Source: Pantoea rwandensis
Lineage (GTDB): Bacteria > Pseudomonadota > Gammaproteobacteria > Enterobacterales > Enterobacteriaceae
Direction of reading: 5' to 3'
Assembly: GCF_002095475.1 (NCBI RefSeq)
Contig: NZ_MLFR01000008.1
Location: 97,409 to 161,408, forward strand
Length of the DNA stretch: 64,000 nt
The number at the start of each line of letters is the position of its first letter. Within the stretch, counting starts at the first letter, position 1. Positions 10,855 through 19,629 of this stretch are shown piece by piece. The notes beneath the pieces were generated by a model. That model made no database searches and was not told where the DNA came from. It saw only the letters and a list, made by a program, of their open reading frames with translations. The position numbers were made by a program, and so were the translations under genes.

Positions 10855-11072
10855 TTTTTCTCCTTGTGATACATAACGCAGCTATCCTGAAGTCGCTGCC
10901 ATTTCTATAGTAGCAGCATGCCGCGTCCTGCCGATTAAATCGATCAGAGATAACTGAAAGCAGTGATGATGCGGGATAATCTGCTTTCCACTGGCAACCA
11001 TTATCTTTTCCGCACACAACGAGTAGAATCAGCGGCGGTGTAAGTGTTTTATGTTTGACTATAGAGGCAGTT

Positions 11073-11351
11073 ATGAACGAGTTAGCCGCAAATACCAGTC
11101 CGCTGTTCAATTATGGCGTTCTGGCCATCATCATTGTTGTGGCCTTTATTGCATGGTTCTTCGTCAACCGTGCCAGCGTGCGAGCCAGTGAACAGATCCA
11201 TTTGCTGGAAGCGCTGTTAGAAGAGCAGAAAAAACAGAATGCGCTGCTGCGCCGCCTGGCGGATGCACAACAGCCAGCCACAGCACAACAGCAGGAAGAA
11301 GAGGATGACGCGGATCAACGTGACTTCATCCGGATGATTCCCGAACGTTAA
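11073..11351 (+). CDS. yebO: YebO-family single-pass membrane protein
   Basis: A 92-residue protein with one N-terminal transmembrane helix (about 12-35, ending AWFFVNRASVRASEQ), a charged coiled-coil-like stretch (LLEALLEEQKKQNALLRRL) and an acidic tail. This pattern and the neighbourhood match E. coli YebO. Function is unknown; the likely topology puts the coiled coil in the cytoplasm. The ATG at 11073 is preceded by AGAGGCAG; an in-frame TTG six codons earlier is less likely. The MBL-fold gene follows after 18 bases, so the two may be co-transcribed. Confidence 0.88.
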   Translation: MNELAANTSPLFNYGVLAIIIVVAFIAWFFVNRASVRASEQIHLLEALLEEQKKQNALLRRLADAQQPATAQQQEEEDDADQRDFIRMIPER

Positions 11352-11369
11352 GTAAAATAGGACGCAGTA

Positions 11370-12374
11370 ATGGCCTGGCAAAATCCCTGGTATGACGCAT
11401 CACTGGCACATCATACGCCAGAAGGCTTCCGCAACCCGGAAGAGGAGTTGCGTCAGCCTGGGGATTTGCAGCGCTGGCGGCGCGAGCGTAAAGCGGAGAA
11501 TTTGCCGCGGCCGCCACAGGCCGGATATCCGGCTTTCATTGATAACTGGTGTCAAAGCGCAGATTTAAGTGGCAATGACGATCGCGTTTGGTGGTTGGGT
11601 CATGCCGCAATTCTGCTACGCCTTAATCAACGCTACATACTTATTGATCCCGTGCTCTCTTCGCGAGCTTCCCCGTTGCCGTTTGCAGGGCCTGAACGCA
11701 AAACACCCGCGCCACTGAGTATCACACAGTTACCTCATCTCGATTTTGTGCTGATTTCGCATAACCATTATGATCATCTCGATCGTCCCACGGTAAAACG
11801 CATTGCCCGTCATTTTCCTGCTGCGCAGTTCATCGTGCCGCTGGGGATGGGCGGATGGTGTCGCAAACGCGGTGTGCGCCATGTCAGTGAGTTGGACTGG
11901 TGGCAATCTGTCGACGTTTCAGGGTTTACCTTTACGGCAGTCCCTGCCAGACATTGGAGCATGCGCACCTTTTGGGATCGGAATCGCTCACTCTGGTGTG
12001 GATGGGTCGTACGCAATATGACGCTGAATTTTTGGTTTTCGGGTGACAGCGGCTACAGCGATAACTTACTTGAGATCGCTAACCGTTTGGGGCCATTTAA
12101 CCTTGCAGCATTACCCATTGGCGCCTATGCACCAAAATGGTTCATGCGTGGGCAACATATGGACCCGGACCAGGCCATGCGCCTCTGGCAATCAATTGGC
12201 CGCCCACTCACTTTGCCGATACATTGGGGAGTGTTTGAATTGGCTGATGATCCGCTGGATGAACCCCCTGCGGCATTGGAGAAAGCGCTGCAGGCAGCGG
12301 GAGAGTCCAATAAGGGCTTTATTCCCTGGAGAATAGGGGAGAGCCGTAGCTTGTTGAATATCGACTCAGATTAG
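11370..12374 (+). CDS. Metallo-beta-lactamase-fold hydrolase (UlaG/NAPE-PLD-like)
   Basis: A 334-residue soluble MBL-fold protein. The zinc-binding signature HNHYDHLD is near residue 131, with further metal-site histidines around PARHWSMRTFWDRN, FSGDSGYS and LPIHWGVFELADDP. The layout resembles the family that includes N-acyl-phosphatidylethanolamine phospholipase D and UlaG-like lactonases rather than true beta-lactamases. No signal peptide is visible, so it is probably cytosolic. E. coli K-12 has no gene here, so this is an insertion relative to the yebO-yobF-cspC order. Substrate unknown; a phospholipid- or lactone-type ester is an inference only. Confidence 0.85.
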   Translation: MAWQNPWYDASLAHHTPEGFRNPEEELRQPGDLQRWRRERKAENLPRPPQAGYPAFIDNWCQSADLSGNDDRVWWLGHAAILLRLNQRYILIDPVLSSRASPLPFAGPERKTPAPLSITQLPHLDFVLISHNHYDHLDRPTVKRIARHFPAAQFIVPLGMGGWCRKRGVRHVSELDWWQSVDVSGFTFTAVPARHWSMRTFWDRNRSLWCGWVVRNMTLNFWFSGDSGYSDNLLEIANRLGPFNLAALPIGAYAPKWFMRGQHMDPDQAMRLWQSIGRPLTLPIHWGVFELADDPLDEPPAALEKALQAAGESNKGFIPWRIGESRSLLNIDSD

Positions 12375-12904
12375 TCCTAAGCCTGTTTTGTTAAATCAAG
12401 TATCCGGGTGCCGTTTTTTAACATTTAATTGTTGGGTAAATAGTTAAAAATAAGATAACCGCCAAATTGCAGTGCATATATTTGGGGCAAGTGGCGTATT
12501 ACTTTCCTGATTTTGGTGCAAAATAATTTATGACTTGTACCTAATAAATGGATCTGTACAAGTTTTGCACAATGCACGATTGTTGCATTAGATGTAATTT
12601 TTTTGATGGAATATTTTATCTGTGCCATATTAGTGCAATATTTTCTGCGTAATCTAATCTGCTTTAATTGGTATGGTTTTGTCATCCCGCTGCGCTTGAC
12701 TTGGCGGCCTGATGGCGCTAACTATACTGACTCATAAACGTTTTCGTTTATTGAACCCCGCACTTGTCACTGCACTGTCGGCTAAAATATGTGAGGTTGC
12801 AGCCAATAATGTGCGTCGTGTCTATCACCGTTTAAAAATGGCTTGCCATTAATTTGCGGATATGTGATAACGAATCGTGGGTTAAACGAGGTACAGTTCT
12901 GTTT
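12375..12904. other. AT-rich 530-base spacer upstream of yobF-cspC
   Basis: No credible gene. The part at about 12420-12680 is clearly more AT-rich than its neighbours. A perfect inverted repeat ATAAACG-TTTT-CGTTTAT lies at 12734-12751. TTGACT (12696) and TATACT (12723) are promoter-like but 21 bases apart, too far for a standard sigma-70 promoter. The region probably holds the yobF-cspC promoter and leader. Confidence 0.6.
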
Positions 12905-12979
12905 ATGTATGGCATCTTCAGTAAAGAAGTTACGAGTAAAGACGTTGACGTTGAATTCCGCTTCCTTGCCGAACCTTAA
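12905..12979 (+). CDS. yobF: Very small protein YobF (DUF2527 family), 24 residues
   Basis: A 25-codon frame from ATG 12905 to TAA 12977-12979 encodes MYGIFSKEV and continues with a VDVEFRFLAEP end. This matches the first 24 residues of E. coli YobF ([20 protein letters not shown]...), which is 47 residues long; the conserved family core is just this N-terminal part. It lies 83 bases upstream of cspC, exactly as in E. coli, where yobF and cspC are co-transcribed and YobF accumulates under stress. Function is unknown. It is short but supported by sequence and context. Confidence 0.85.
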   Translation: MYGIFSKEVTSKDVDVEFRFLAEP

Positions 12980-13062
12980 ATTAGTGCCTCATTCAGTAAT
13001 GTCTCTGGTTTCTCTGTAAGACTGCCCTCGGGCAATATAAACACTCTAAGGAATTTGCAAAA

Positions 13063-13272
13063 ATGGCAAAGATTAAAGGTCAGGTTAAGTGGTTCAACGA
13101 GTCTAAAGGTTTTGGTTTCATTACTCCTGCTGACGGCAGCAAAGATGTGTTCGTACACTTCTCTGCAATCCAAGGTAATGGCTTCAAAACTCTGGCAGAA
13201 GGCCAGGCTGTTGAGTTTGAAATTCAGGACGGCCAGAAAGGCCCAGCAGCAGTAAACGTTACTGCTATCTGA
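13063..13272 (+). CDS. cspC: Cold-shock-like RNA chaperone CspC
   Basis: A 69-residue single cold-shock domain with the RNA-binding motifs KGFGFI (RNP1) and VFVHF (RNP2). Composition, including NVTAI at the end, and position next to yobF and rlmA identify CspC rather than cold-induced CspA. The constitutively expressed E. coli protein melts RNA structure, acts as an antiterminator and stabilises stress mRNAs including rpoS. AAGGA precedes the ATG by 10 bases. Codon use is strongly biased, as expected for an abundant protein. Confidence 0.96.
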   Translation: MAKIKGQVKWFNESKGFGFITPADGSKDVFVHFSAIQGNGFKTLAEGQAVEFEIQDGQKGPAAVNVTAI

Positions 13273-13316
13273 TTTCGCTCTCAGACTCGGTGCCATGCAC
13301 CGCTGACACGAATTGT

Positions 13317-13345
13317 AAAGCCCTGGTCTATGACCGGGGCTTTTC
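13317..13345 (+). terminator. Terminator of yobF-cspC
   Basis: Stem AAAGCCCTGGTC / GACCGGGGCTTT (12 bp with one G-T wobble), 3-base loop, then TTTTCTTT. Confidence 0.85.
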
Positions 13346-13410
13346 TTTATCCTTTCTGTTGCCAGATGATCAGGGTAAACTGCGCGCGAATCGCTAACCC
13401 GGAGTTATCT

Positions 13411-14217
13411 ATGTCTTTGATTTGCCCTCTTTGCCATCAGTCTTTACAGCTTCAGGCGAACAGTTTTCGCTGTGATGCGGGTCATCAGTTCGATCAGGCT
13501 AAAGAAGGGTACGTCAACCTGCTGCCCGTACAGCACAAAGGATCCCGTGAACCTGGTGACAGCGCTGAAATGCTGCTGGCGCGCCGGATGTTTCTCGATG
13601 CAGGGCACTATCAGCCGTTGCGTGATGCTGTCGCCCAGATGTTGACGCAGCGGTTGTCCGGCCAAACCACGCAGGTATTGGATATCGGCTGTGGTGAGGG
13701 GTATTACACCGCAGCGATGGCAGAAGCACTGCCGCAGGCACAGCTATTTGGGCTTGATGTGGCGAAGGCGGCGATTCGTATGGCGGCTAAGCGCTACCGT
13801 GCGGTGAAGTTCTGTGTGGCCTCAAGCCAGCGCTTGCCGTTTGCGGATGCATCACTGGATGGCATTGTGCGTATCTATGCGCCTTGTAATGAGGCCGAAC
13901 TCAGCCGTGTCATCAAAGTGGGCGGCTATTTACTCACCGTGACACCAGGCCCACATCACCTGCAGCAGTTTAAAGCGCACATTTATCGCGAAGTACAACT
14001 GCATGCGGCCGAAGAGAAAGCCTATGAAGGCTTTAGCCAAGTCGAACAACAAAAGCTTCGTTATGAGATGACGTTAAAAGGCGCTGAAGCAGTGAGTCTG
14101 TTGCAGATGACGCCGTTTGCCTGGCGTGCGCGTGAAGAGATGTGGCAAGAACTGGCGGCAGCCGATACCTTTAGCTGCGATGCCGATTTTGTCCTGACGC
14201 TTTGGCAGCGCGCTTAA
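13411..14217 (+). CDS. rlmA: 23S rRNA (guanine-745-N1)-methyltransferase RlmA
   Basis: A 268-residue SAM-dependent methyltransferase. The N-terminal zinc finger uses C5, C8, C21 and H25; the SAM-binding motif is [12 protein letters not shown] near residue 95. In E. coli it methylates G745 in helix 35 of 23S rRNA. The ATG at 13411 follows GGAG by 6 bases and matches the E. coli start; the frame stays open further upstream without a matching start. It ends in a 4-base tail-to-tail overlap with yobD. In E. coli mntP separates these two genes. Confidence 0.95.
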   Translation: MSLICPLCHQSLQLQANSFRCDAGHQFDQAKEGYVNLLPVQHKGSREPGDSAEMLLARRMFLDAGHYQPLRDAVAQMLTQRLSGQTTQVLDIGCGEGYYTAAMAEALPQAQLFGLDVAKAAIRMAAKRYRAVKFCVASSQRLPFADASLDGIVRIYAPCNEAELSRVIKVGGYLLTVTPGPHHLQQFKAHIYREVQLHAAEEKAYEGFSQVEQQKLRYEMTLKGAEAVSLLQMTPFAWRAREEMWQELAAADTFSCDADFVLTLWQRA

Positions 14218-14672
14218 CGCGCTTCCACCAGGGTGTTATAAATCCGCTCCAAATCGTCAAGCTGTTTCACTGCAATCAGCAGACGACGCTGTTCCAGTTG
14301 CATCACTAAAATGCCGTCTTCAGAGAGGTTCATGCTCTGAATGCGGCGATAGTCGATCCATACACATCCAAAAAACAGCCCGTCGTTTTTCATCAGCAGC
14401 TTGGGCGTACGCAGCCAGAATAACCAGATAGCCATAAAGCACAGCACCATCAGCAACGTGGTGCTCAGTTGCGGGCCATGGTTACTGACGTTGTTCCAGA
14501 GCAAAATCAGCAGTAATACAATAAAAATGCCACTGTCAATTTTGTGTCGACGACGCAACGCCACGCGAAGCTTGGTGGGGCCATTGCGCCGCGGCAAGAT
14601 GACATCATCGTAGAGTGCGAACAGGGCGAAGGCGATGATGAGCAGCGCGATCAGAGCGTCAGTCAGTGACAT
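14214..14672 (-). CDS. yobD: YobD, DUF986 inner-membrane protein
   Basis: 152 residues, same length as E. coli YobD. Three hydrophobic helices (about 5-20, 46-62 and 70-88) precede a cytoplasmic C-terminal half with the conserved [19 protein letters not shown] segment, a PH-like YcxB/DUF986 fold by family. Function is unknown. It sits immediately downstream of manXYZ in the same direction, separated by a terminator-like hairpin, as in E. coli. Confidence 0.92.
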   Translation of the reverse strand: MSLTDALIALLIIAFALFALYDDVILPRRNGPTKLRVALRRRHKIDSGIFIVLLLILLWNNVSNHGPQLSTTLLMVLCFMAIWLFWLRTPKLLMKNDGLFFGCVWIDYRRIQSMNLSEDGILVMQLEQRRLLIAVKQLDDLERIYNTLVEAR

Positions 14673-14728
14673 GAAATTTTCTTCCTCAAACGAATTTACC
14701 TCAACGTTGGCGCTCAGGTAATCCCGCT

Positions 14729-14758
14729 AAAAACGGCCGGGAGCGAAAGCCCCCGGCG
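14729..14758 (-). terminator. Terminator after manZ
   Basis: On the minus strand a GC-rich stem (GCCGGGGGC paired with GCTCCCGGC, TTTC loop) ends in GTTTTT, directly after the manZ stop. Confidence 0.8.
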
Positions 14759-14764
14759 AGCGTA

Positions 14765-15610
14765 TTACAGACCGAGTAGACCGATCCAGTAACCGAAGAT
14801 ACCTAAGGCAAAGAAGCCGACGATAATCCACAGCGCATTGACCTTGCGGCGTAACAGCCACATACAACCAAAGGTCAGCAGCAGCGGGATCAAACCGGGC
14901 ATCAACTGATCGAGAATTGACTGCACAGTCGTCACCGTGGTTTTGCCGGTGTGATCGGTAATACGCGACACCACAAGCGGCACGTTCACGTGTGTCCACT
15001 TGTTGACCAAGGCCCCCATAACAAACAGGCCGAGAATCGACGCCCCCTCCGTGAGTTTCTGCAGGAAGCCGCCGCCCATATCGCTAACAATGTCCACGCC
15101 TTTACGATAACCATAAGCCACCCCGTAGTAACGCGTCAGCATACGCACGGCGTTAAACAGGATGAAGAACAGCAGTGGACCCAACAGGCTGCCGCTCATC
15201 GCGATACCTGCACCCAGCGCGGCAAACACTGGACGCACCGTACCCCAGAAAATCGGGTCACCTACGCCTGCCAGCGGGCCCATCAGACCCACTTTGATAC
15301 CGTTGATGGCCGCATCGTCAATGGCTGCACCGTTAGCACGCTGCTCTTCCATCGCCATCGTCACACCGAGAACCGGTGCGGCAACGTATGGATGGGTGTT
15401 AAAGAACTCCAGGTGACGTTTAATCGCCTGTTTACGGTCATCGTTATTCTCTGGATAGAGGCGACGAATCACCGGCACCATTGAGAAGCAGAAGCCCAGC
15501 GCCTGCATACGTTCAAAGTTCCATGAACCCTGAAACAGGTTAGAGCGTAAGAACACACCACGGACATCGCTCGGGGTGAGTTTCTTTGGAGCGTTAGTTG
15601 TATCTACCAT
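14765..15610 (-). CDS. manZ: Mannose-family PTS component IID ManZ
   Basis: 281 residues, colinear with E. coli ManZ. With ManY it forms the membrane channel of the mannose/glucose/glucosamine phosphotransferase system. Conserved family segments include FLRSNLFQGSWNFERMQ near the N terminus, GPLAGVGDPIFWGT in the middle, and a C-terminal run of hydrophobic helices. It starts 14 bases after manY, within the manXYZ operon. ManYZ is also the entry receptor for some phages and bacteriocins. Confidence 0.97.
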   Translation of the reverse strand: MVDTTNAPKKLTPSDVRGVFLRSNLFQGSWNFERMQALGFCFSMVPVIRRLYPENNDDRKQAIKRHLEFFNTHPYVAAPVLGVTMAMEEQRANGAAIDDAAINGIKVGLMGPLAGVGDPIFWGTVRPVFAALGAGIAMSGSLLGPLLFFILFNAVRMLTRYYGVAYGYRKGVDIVSDMGGGFLQKLTEGASILGLFVMGALVNKWTHVNVPLVVSRITDHTGKTTVTTVQSILDQLMPGLIPLLLTFGCMWLLRRKVNALWIIVGFFALGIFGYWIGLLGL

Positions 15611-15624
15611 GATTTCACCTGTTC

Positions 15625-16422
15625 CTAGTCGAGTTCGTTGTCGAGGTCATTGTGCGCAGGACCGGCAGCAGCACCTGCCACGCGGTTATATTTCGGTGCC
15701 AGTTGGATATACAGCACCGCCATCACCACACCAATTACGCCCAGCGCAACCAGGTTGAAGTTGGTGAAAGCTGCGGTAACGAAGCCCAGATAGAAGAACG
15801 GCATCAGGTAGCCAGCACGCATCATGTTGATGACCATCGCGTAACCAACTACGACGATCATACCACCCGCGATGTTCAGACCATTTGTTACCACTTCTGG
15901 AATCGAGCCCAACAGTTCCTGTACCACGCTGGTACCCACTGAAATCGCCACGATCAACGCAGGAATTGCGATACGCATCGCTTGTAACACCAAGGCTGAA
16001 ACGTGAATCCAGCTGATGGCGCTCAGGTTGCCTTTCTCAGCCGCCTTATCGGCAGCATGCTGGAAGGCGACGGTAATGGTACGCACGATGATGGTTAAAA
16101 CCTGACCGGCCGCAGCCAGCGGGATGGCCAGTGCGATACCCGCACCGACGCTTTGCCCACCGGCGATAACCAGAATGGTAGAGATGATTGAGGCTAAAGC
16201 GGCATCGGGTGCCACCGCAGCACCGATGTTCATCCAACCCAGGGCGATCATTTCCAGCGTACCACCGATGATGATACCGGTTTTCATGTCACCCAATACG
16301 GCTCCAATCAAGGTACATGCGACCAATGGACGGTGGAACTGGAACTCATCAAGAATCGAACCCATCCCGGCAATACAAGCCACAATAAATATCAGGATGA
16401 TTTGTAGCGTGGTTATTTCCAT
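15625..16422 (-). CDS. manY: Mannose-family PTS component IIC ManY
   Basis: A 265-residue multispanning permease subunit (E. coli 266). The ATG at 16422 (MEITTLQIIL) follows AGGAG by 7 bases; in-frame starts further upstream are not conserved. The IIC motif GGTLEMIALGWMNIGAAVAP and the conserved C-terminal acidic tail (DLDNELD) are present. It transports mannose and related hexoses with ManZ while ManX supplies phosphate. Confidence 0.97.
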   Translation of the reverse strand: MEITTLQIILIFIVACIAGMGSILDEFQFHRPLVACTLIGAVLGDMKTGIIIGGTLEMIALGWMNIGAAVAPDAALASIISTILVIAGGQSVGAGIALAIPLAAAGQVLTIIVRTITVAFQHAADKAAEKGNLSAISWIHVSALVLQAMRIAIPALIVAISVGTSVVQELLGSIPEVVTNGLNIAGGMIVVVGYAMVINMMRAGYLMPFFYLGFVTAAFTNFNLVALGVIGVVMAVLYIQLAPKYNRVAGAAAGPAHNDLDNELD

Positions 16423-16479
16423 TGCTTTTCTCCTCAGCAAGGTCTCAAGTATTCGCCCGCCAGTGCAGGCAAAAGCGAA

Positions 16480-17445
16480 CTACTGATTGACCTTCGCAAT
16501 CAGGTCCATCATTTTTAATCTCGGGTCGTTTGAAACTTTACGCACTTCCAGTTCAATACCGCGCTCGTTCAATTTGCGGAACGCGGCGATATCTTTCTGA
16601 TCGACAGAGACCGCGTTGTTGACCTGGGTTTTGCCCTGTTTAAATGCCATACCACCAATGTTGACGGATTTGATGTCGACGCCTTGCTCAACAATACGTT
16701 CCACATCGGTTGGGTTGGTGAAGAGCAGCATCACGCGATCGCGGCCATATTTCGGGTTATTCCACACACGGATCATCTTAGCGACATCGACCACATGGGC
16801 AGTTACGCCCGGTGGTGCCACCTGCGTGAGCAGCGTCTTACGTACATGATCGTTAGCTACTTCATCACTTACCACGATGATGCGCGTCACGTTGGTCTCT
16901 TTTGTCCAGCGGGTCGCCACCTGGCCGTGAATCAAGCGGTCATCGATACGGGCAAGCCCGATCTTCATGTGCTCGCCGGGTGCCAGCGGTTTTTGTGGTT
17001 GTGCTGGGGCCTTGGCCGCAACCGGAGCGGCCGCTTCTGGCGTTGGCGTTTCGGTCTTGAGGGCTTTAACTCCTTCACGGCCCGCTTCCACGGCAATGTG
17101 AATCAATTCCTCAAAAGATGGATTGTCATCGCGCCCCATTAGGGTTTCCACCAGCATCGGAATATTCACCCCGGCGATGACATCATAATTCGGCTTATCC
17201 ACGACAATGCGGCTGGCCGCATTGAATGGGCTGCCACCCCAGGTATCGACTAAGAACAACACGCCTTTTGAAGTATCGAGTTCTGTCAGTCGCGCCTGAT
17301 ACTTTTCGATTAGCGTTTCTGCATTTTCGCCGGGTACGAAATCAATCCATCCGACATTTTCCTGTTCACCCAACAACATTTCTGCTGTTTTGAGCAGCTG
17401 TTCTGCCGCCCAGCCATGTGTACCAATTACAATAGCAATGGTCAC
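16480..17445 (-). CDS. manX: Mannose-family PTS component IIAB ManX
   Basis: A 321-residue cytoplasmic phosphotransfer protein. The IIA domain (about 1-130) carries the phosphorylatable His10 (GTHGWAAEQ); an Ala/Pro-rich flexible linker (about 131-158) leads to the IIB domain with active His173 (DDRLIHGQVATRW). It passes phosphate from HPr to the incoming sugar. A GTG start at 17445 is set by a GGAGG ribosome site six bases upstream. First gene of manXYZ. An Mlc-like operator and a CRP-like site lie about 155-200 bases upstream. Confidence 0.97.
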   Translation of the reverse strand: MTIAIVIGTHGWAAEQLLKTAEMLLGEQENVGWIDFVPGENAETLIEKYQARLTELDTSKGVLFLVDTWGGSPFNAASRIVVDKPNYDVIAGVNIPMLVETLMGRDDNPSFEELIHIAVEAGREGVKALKTETPTPEAAAPVAAKAPAQPQKPLAPGEHMKIGLARIDDRLIHGQVATRWTKETNVTRIIVVSDEVANDHVRKTLLTQVAPPGVTAHVVDVAKMIRVWNNPKYGRDRVMLLFTNPTDVERIVEQGVDIKSVNIGGMAFKQGKTQVNNAVSVDQKDIAAFRKLNERGIELEVRKVSNDPRLKMMDLIAKVNQ

Positions 17446-17599
17446 TTGCTACCTCCGTTCGCATGAGAGATTCTCTGGCATTGCCGGGGAATCATTGAGA
17501 ATTACCGTTGTTGATTCAGGTGGATCGTTTGGGTCTGAGATGAAGAGTCGCATCAATAAATATTCCGAAACTGTCCGCTGCACAGCAGTAAGGTCGCGA

Positions 17600-17626
17600 T
17601 TTATTTTAGTGCGCGAAAAAATAATT
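17600..17626. promoter_or_regulatory. Mlc-like operator upstream of manX
   Basis: TTATTTTAGTGCGCGAAA followed by AAATAA forms an imperfect palindrome with TTATTTT and AAAAATAA arms around a CGCG-like centre, the shape of Mlc (and related NagC) operators. Mlc is known to repress manXYZ in E. coli. Mlc and NagC cannot be told apart by eye. Confidence 0.5.
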
Positions 17627-17628
17627 TA

Positions 17629-17644
17629 TGTGATGTTTGTCAGC
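17629..17644. promoter_or_regulatory. Candidate CRP site upstream of manX
   Basis: TGTGA-TGTTTG-TCAGC: a perfect left half and 3 of 5 bases in the right half with the correct 6-base spacer, adjacent to the Mlc-like operator. CRP activates manXYZ in E. coli. Confidence 0.45.
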
Positions 17645-17957
17645 TATTTCGAGCGTAACGCTGCAAAATTGCATTTATGTTCGTTATTCCTGCGTTTGTG
17701 CAGTTGTTTGTAAATGTAATAAAATTTTTTGACGTTGTTGATGTAACTGATACATTAGCGTTCTGTTTAATATTCAGGAGTATCGGGCTTCAGCTCACCT
17801 ATATGGACCGTCACCGACGTCGCTCAACATGTTCACCGCGCTCTCTGGCGCACACTACAACGCTCTTCAGCGTGACCTCATTTGCTAACGATCTTTCGTC
17901 TCGCTTCACGGCGCAGGCTCAATCTCGTTCGCCCCTCTGTATTGCAAGGAGTCATTG

Positions 17958-19523
17958 ATGGAATTTCTCTTCGACCCCTCAATTTGGGCGGGTTTACTGA
18001 CGCTGATTGTGTTGGAGATCGTTCTCGGCATCGACAACCTGGTGTTTATCGCCATCCTTGCGGACAAGTTGCCACCGAAACAGCGTGATAAAGCGCGTCT
18101 GATCGGTTTGTCACTCGCATTGATCATGCGATTGGGCCTGCTTTCGCTGATTTCCTGGATCGTGACATTGACGCGACCCCTATTCAGCGTAGGCGATTTC
18201 AGTTTTTCCGGGCGAGATTTAATTCTGTTGTTCGGTGGTTTGTTCCTGTTATTCAAAGGAACCATGGAACTGCATGAGCGTCTGGAAAGTCGGGGCATGG
18301 AGCAGCAGGGCAATAAAGGCTATGCCAGTTTCTGGGCGGTAGTGATCCAGATTGTGGTGTTGGATGCGGTGTTCTCGCTTGATGCGGTCATTACCGCTGT
18401 GGGGATGGTGAACCATCTGCCGGTGATGATGACGGCCGTCGTGATCGCCATGGGTGTGATGTTGCTGGCTTCGAAGCCGTTGACCAATTTTGTCAACGCC
18501 CATCCGACGGTTGTGGTGCTTTGCTTAAGCTTCCTGCTGATGATCGGTTTGTCATTGGTGGCGGAAGGCTTTGGTTTCCACATTCCTAAAGGCTATCTGT
18601 ACGCCGCAATTGGCTTCTCGATTGTCATTGAGCTGTTCAACCAGATAGCGCGCCGCAACTTTATTCGTCATCAGGAACATCGCCCGATGCGTGAACGTAC
18701 CGCCGAGGCGATCTTGCGTCTGATGGGCGGTCGCCAGCGTCATCAGCCAGCGACCACAGAAGACGCTGCACTGACGCAGGCGATGCCACAGGAAGCGTTT
18801 AAAGACGAAGAGCGTTATATGATTAACGGTGTGTTGACGCTGTCACAGCGCTCAATCCGCAGCATCATGACGCCACGCGGAAACATTTCATGGGTGGATG
18901 CCGAACGTCCGGTGGATGAAATTCGTATTCAGTTGCTGGATACGCCGCACAGCCTGTTCCCGGTGTGTCGTGGTGAGCTGGATGAAATTATCGGTGTGGT
19001 GCGAGCAAAAGAACTGCTGGTGGCACTGGAACACGGTATGGATGTCGCGACGTTTGCTGCTAATACGCCAGCCATTGTGGTACCGGAAACGTTGGATCCG
19101 ATTAACCTGTTGGGCGTATTACGTCGAGCGAAGGGCAGTTTTGTGATCGTGACTAACGAATTCGGTGTGGTGCAAGGTTTGATTACCCCACTGGATGTGC
19201 TGGAAGCGATCGCGGGTGAATTCCCGGATGAAGATGAAACGCCAGATGTGATTGCCGATGGCGATGGCTGGTTAGTGAAAGGCGGGACCGATCTTCACTC
19301 ACTGCAGCAGTTGCTGGACCATCATGAATTGGTTGATCGAGAAGAAGACCACGCGTCTCTGGCTGGCTTGCTGATTGCGCAAAAGGGCCAACTGCCAGTG
19401 CCCGGCGATGTGATTGATTTGCCACCGCTGCATTTCCAAATCATCGAGGCAACGGATTACCGCATCGACCTGGTGCGTATAACCAAAGACAAGCCACACG
19501 ATGACGAAGAGCACGATGCTTAA
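17958..19523 (+). CDS. yoaE: TerC-family membrane protein with CBS and CorC domains YoaE
   Basis: A 521-residue inner-membrane protein (E. coli 518). The N-terminal TerC domain has about seven helices (residues 10-235) including the conserved [13 protein letters not shown] and [15 protein letters not shown] acidic motifs; a tandem CBS pair (about 285-410) and a C-terminal CorC/HlyC transporter-associated domain (about 430-510) follow. TerC proteins are linked to metal (manganese) handling; the substrate of YoaE is unproven. The ATG at 17958 follows AAGGAG. It is divergent from manX, as in E. coli, and mntP is missing nearby. Confidence 0.94.
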   Translation: MEFLFDPSIWAGLLTLIVLEIVLGIDNLVFIAILADKLPPKQRDKARLIGLSLALIMRLGLLSLISWIVTLTRPLFSVGDFSFSGRDLILLFGGLFLLFKGTMELHERLESRGMEQQGNKGYASFWAVVIQIVVLDAVFSLDAVITAVGMVNHLPVMMTAVVIAMGVMLLASKPLTNFVNAHPTVVVLCLSFLLMIGLSLVAEGFGFHIPKGYLYAAIGFSIVIELFNQIARRNFIRHQEHRPMRERTAEAILRLMGGRQRHQPATTEDAALTQAMPQEAFKDEERYMINGVLTLSQRSIRSIMTPRGNISWVDAERPVDEIRIQLLDTPHSLFPVCRGELDEIIGVVRAKELLVALEHGMDVATFAANTPAIVVPETLDPINLLGVLRRAKGSFVIVTNEFGVVQGLITPLDVLEAIAGEFPDEDETPDVIADGDGWLVKGGTDLHSLQQLLDHHELVDREEDHASLAGLLIAQKGQLPVPGDVIDLPPLHFQIIEATDYRIDLVRITKDKPHDDEEHDA

Positions 19524-19545
19524 TCGTTAAGAAATATCGTTACGC

Positions 19546-19577
19546 AAAAGGCCGTCGAAAGACGGCCTTTTTGTTTT
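19546..19577 (+). terminator. Terminator of yoaE
   Basis: Stem AAAAGGCCGTC / GACGGCCTTTT with a GAAA tetraloop followed by a T-rich run (TTTGTTTTT). Confidence 0.93.
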
Positions 19578-19629
19578 TCAGGGCACCGAACTCGGGCCGG
19601 ATTTTGCCAACCGCACAATGTTTCATAAA

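Larger units (their letters stand above)
17446..17957. other. 512-base divergent regulatory region manX / yoaE
   Basis: No gene seen. It holds the manXYZ control region (Mlc-like and CRP-like sites, listed separately) and a long leader for yoaE. The leader part (about 17770-17957) is richer in short inverted repeats than a plain promoter and could be structured RNA. Confidence 0.6.

Noticed and set aside
10769..11110. 113-codon minus-strand frame covering yobH and the possible mgrB site
   Set aside because: Overlaps yobH in another frame and has no MgrB-like sequence.
12425..12685. 86-codon minus-strand frame in the AT-rich spacer
   Set aside because: Lys/Ile/Asn-rich composition from AT bias, no ribosome site, no recognisable family; low support.
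12696..12728. TTGACT ... TATACT as the yobF-cspC promoter
   Set aside because: Spacer of 21 bases is too long for a standard sigma-70 promoter.
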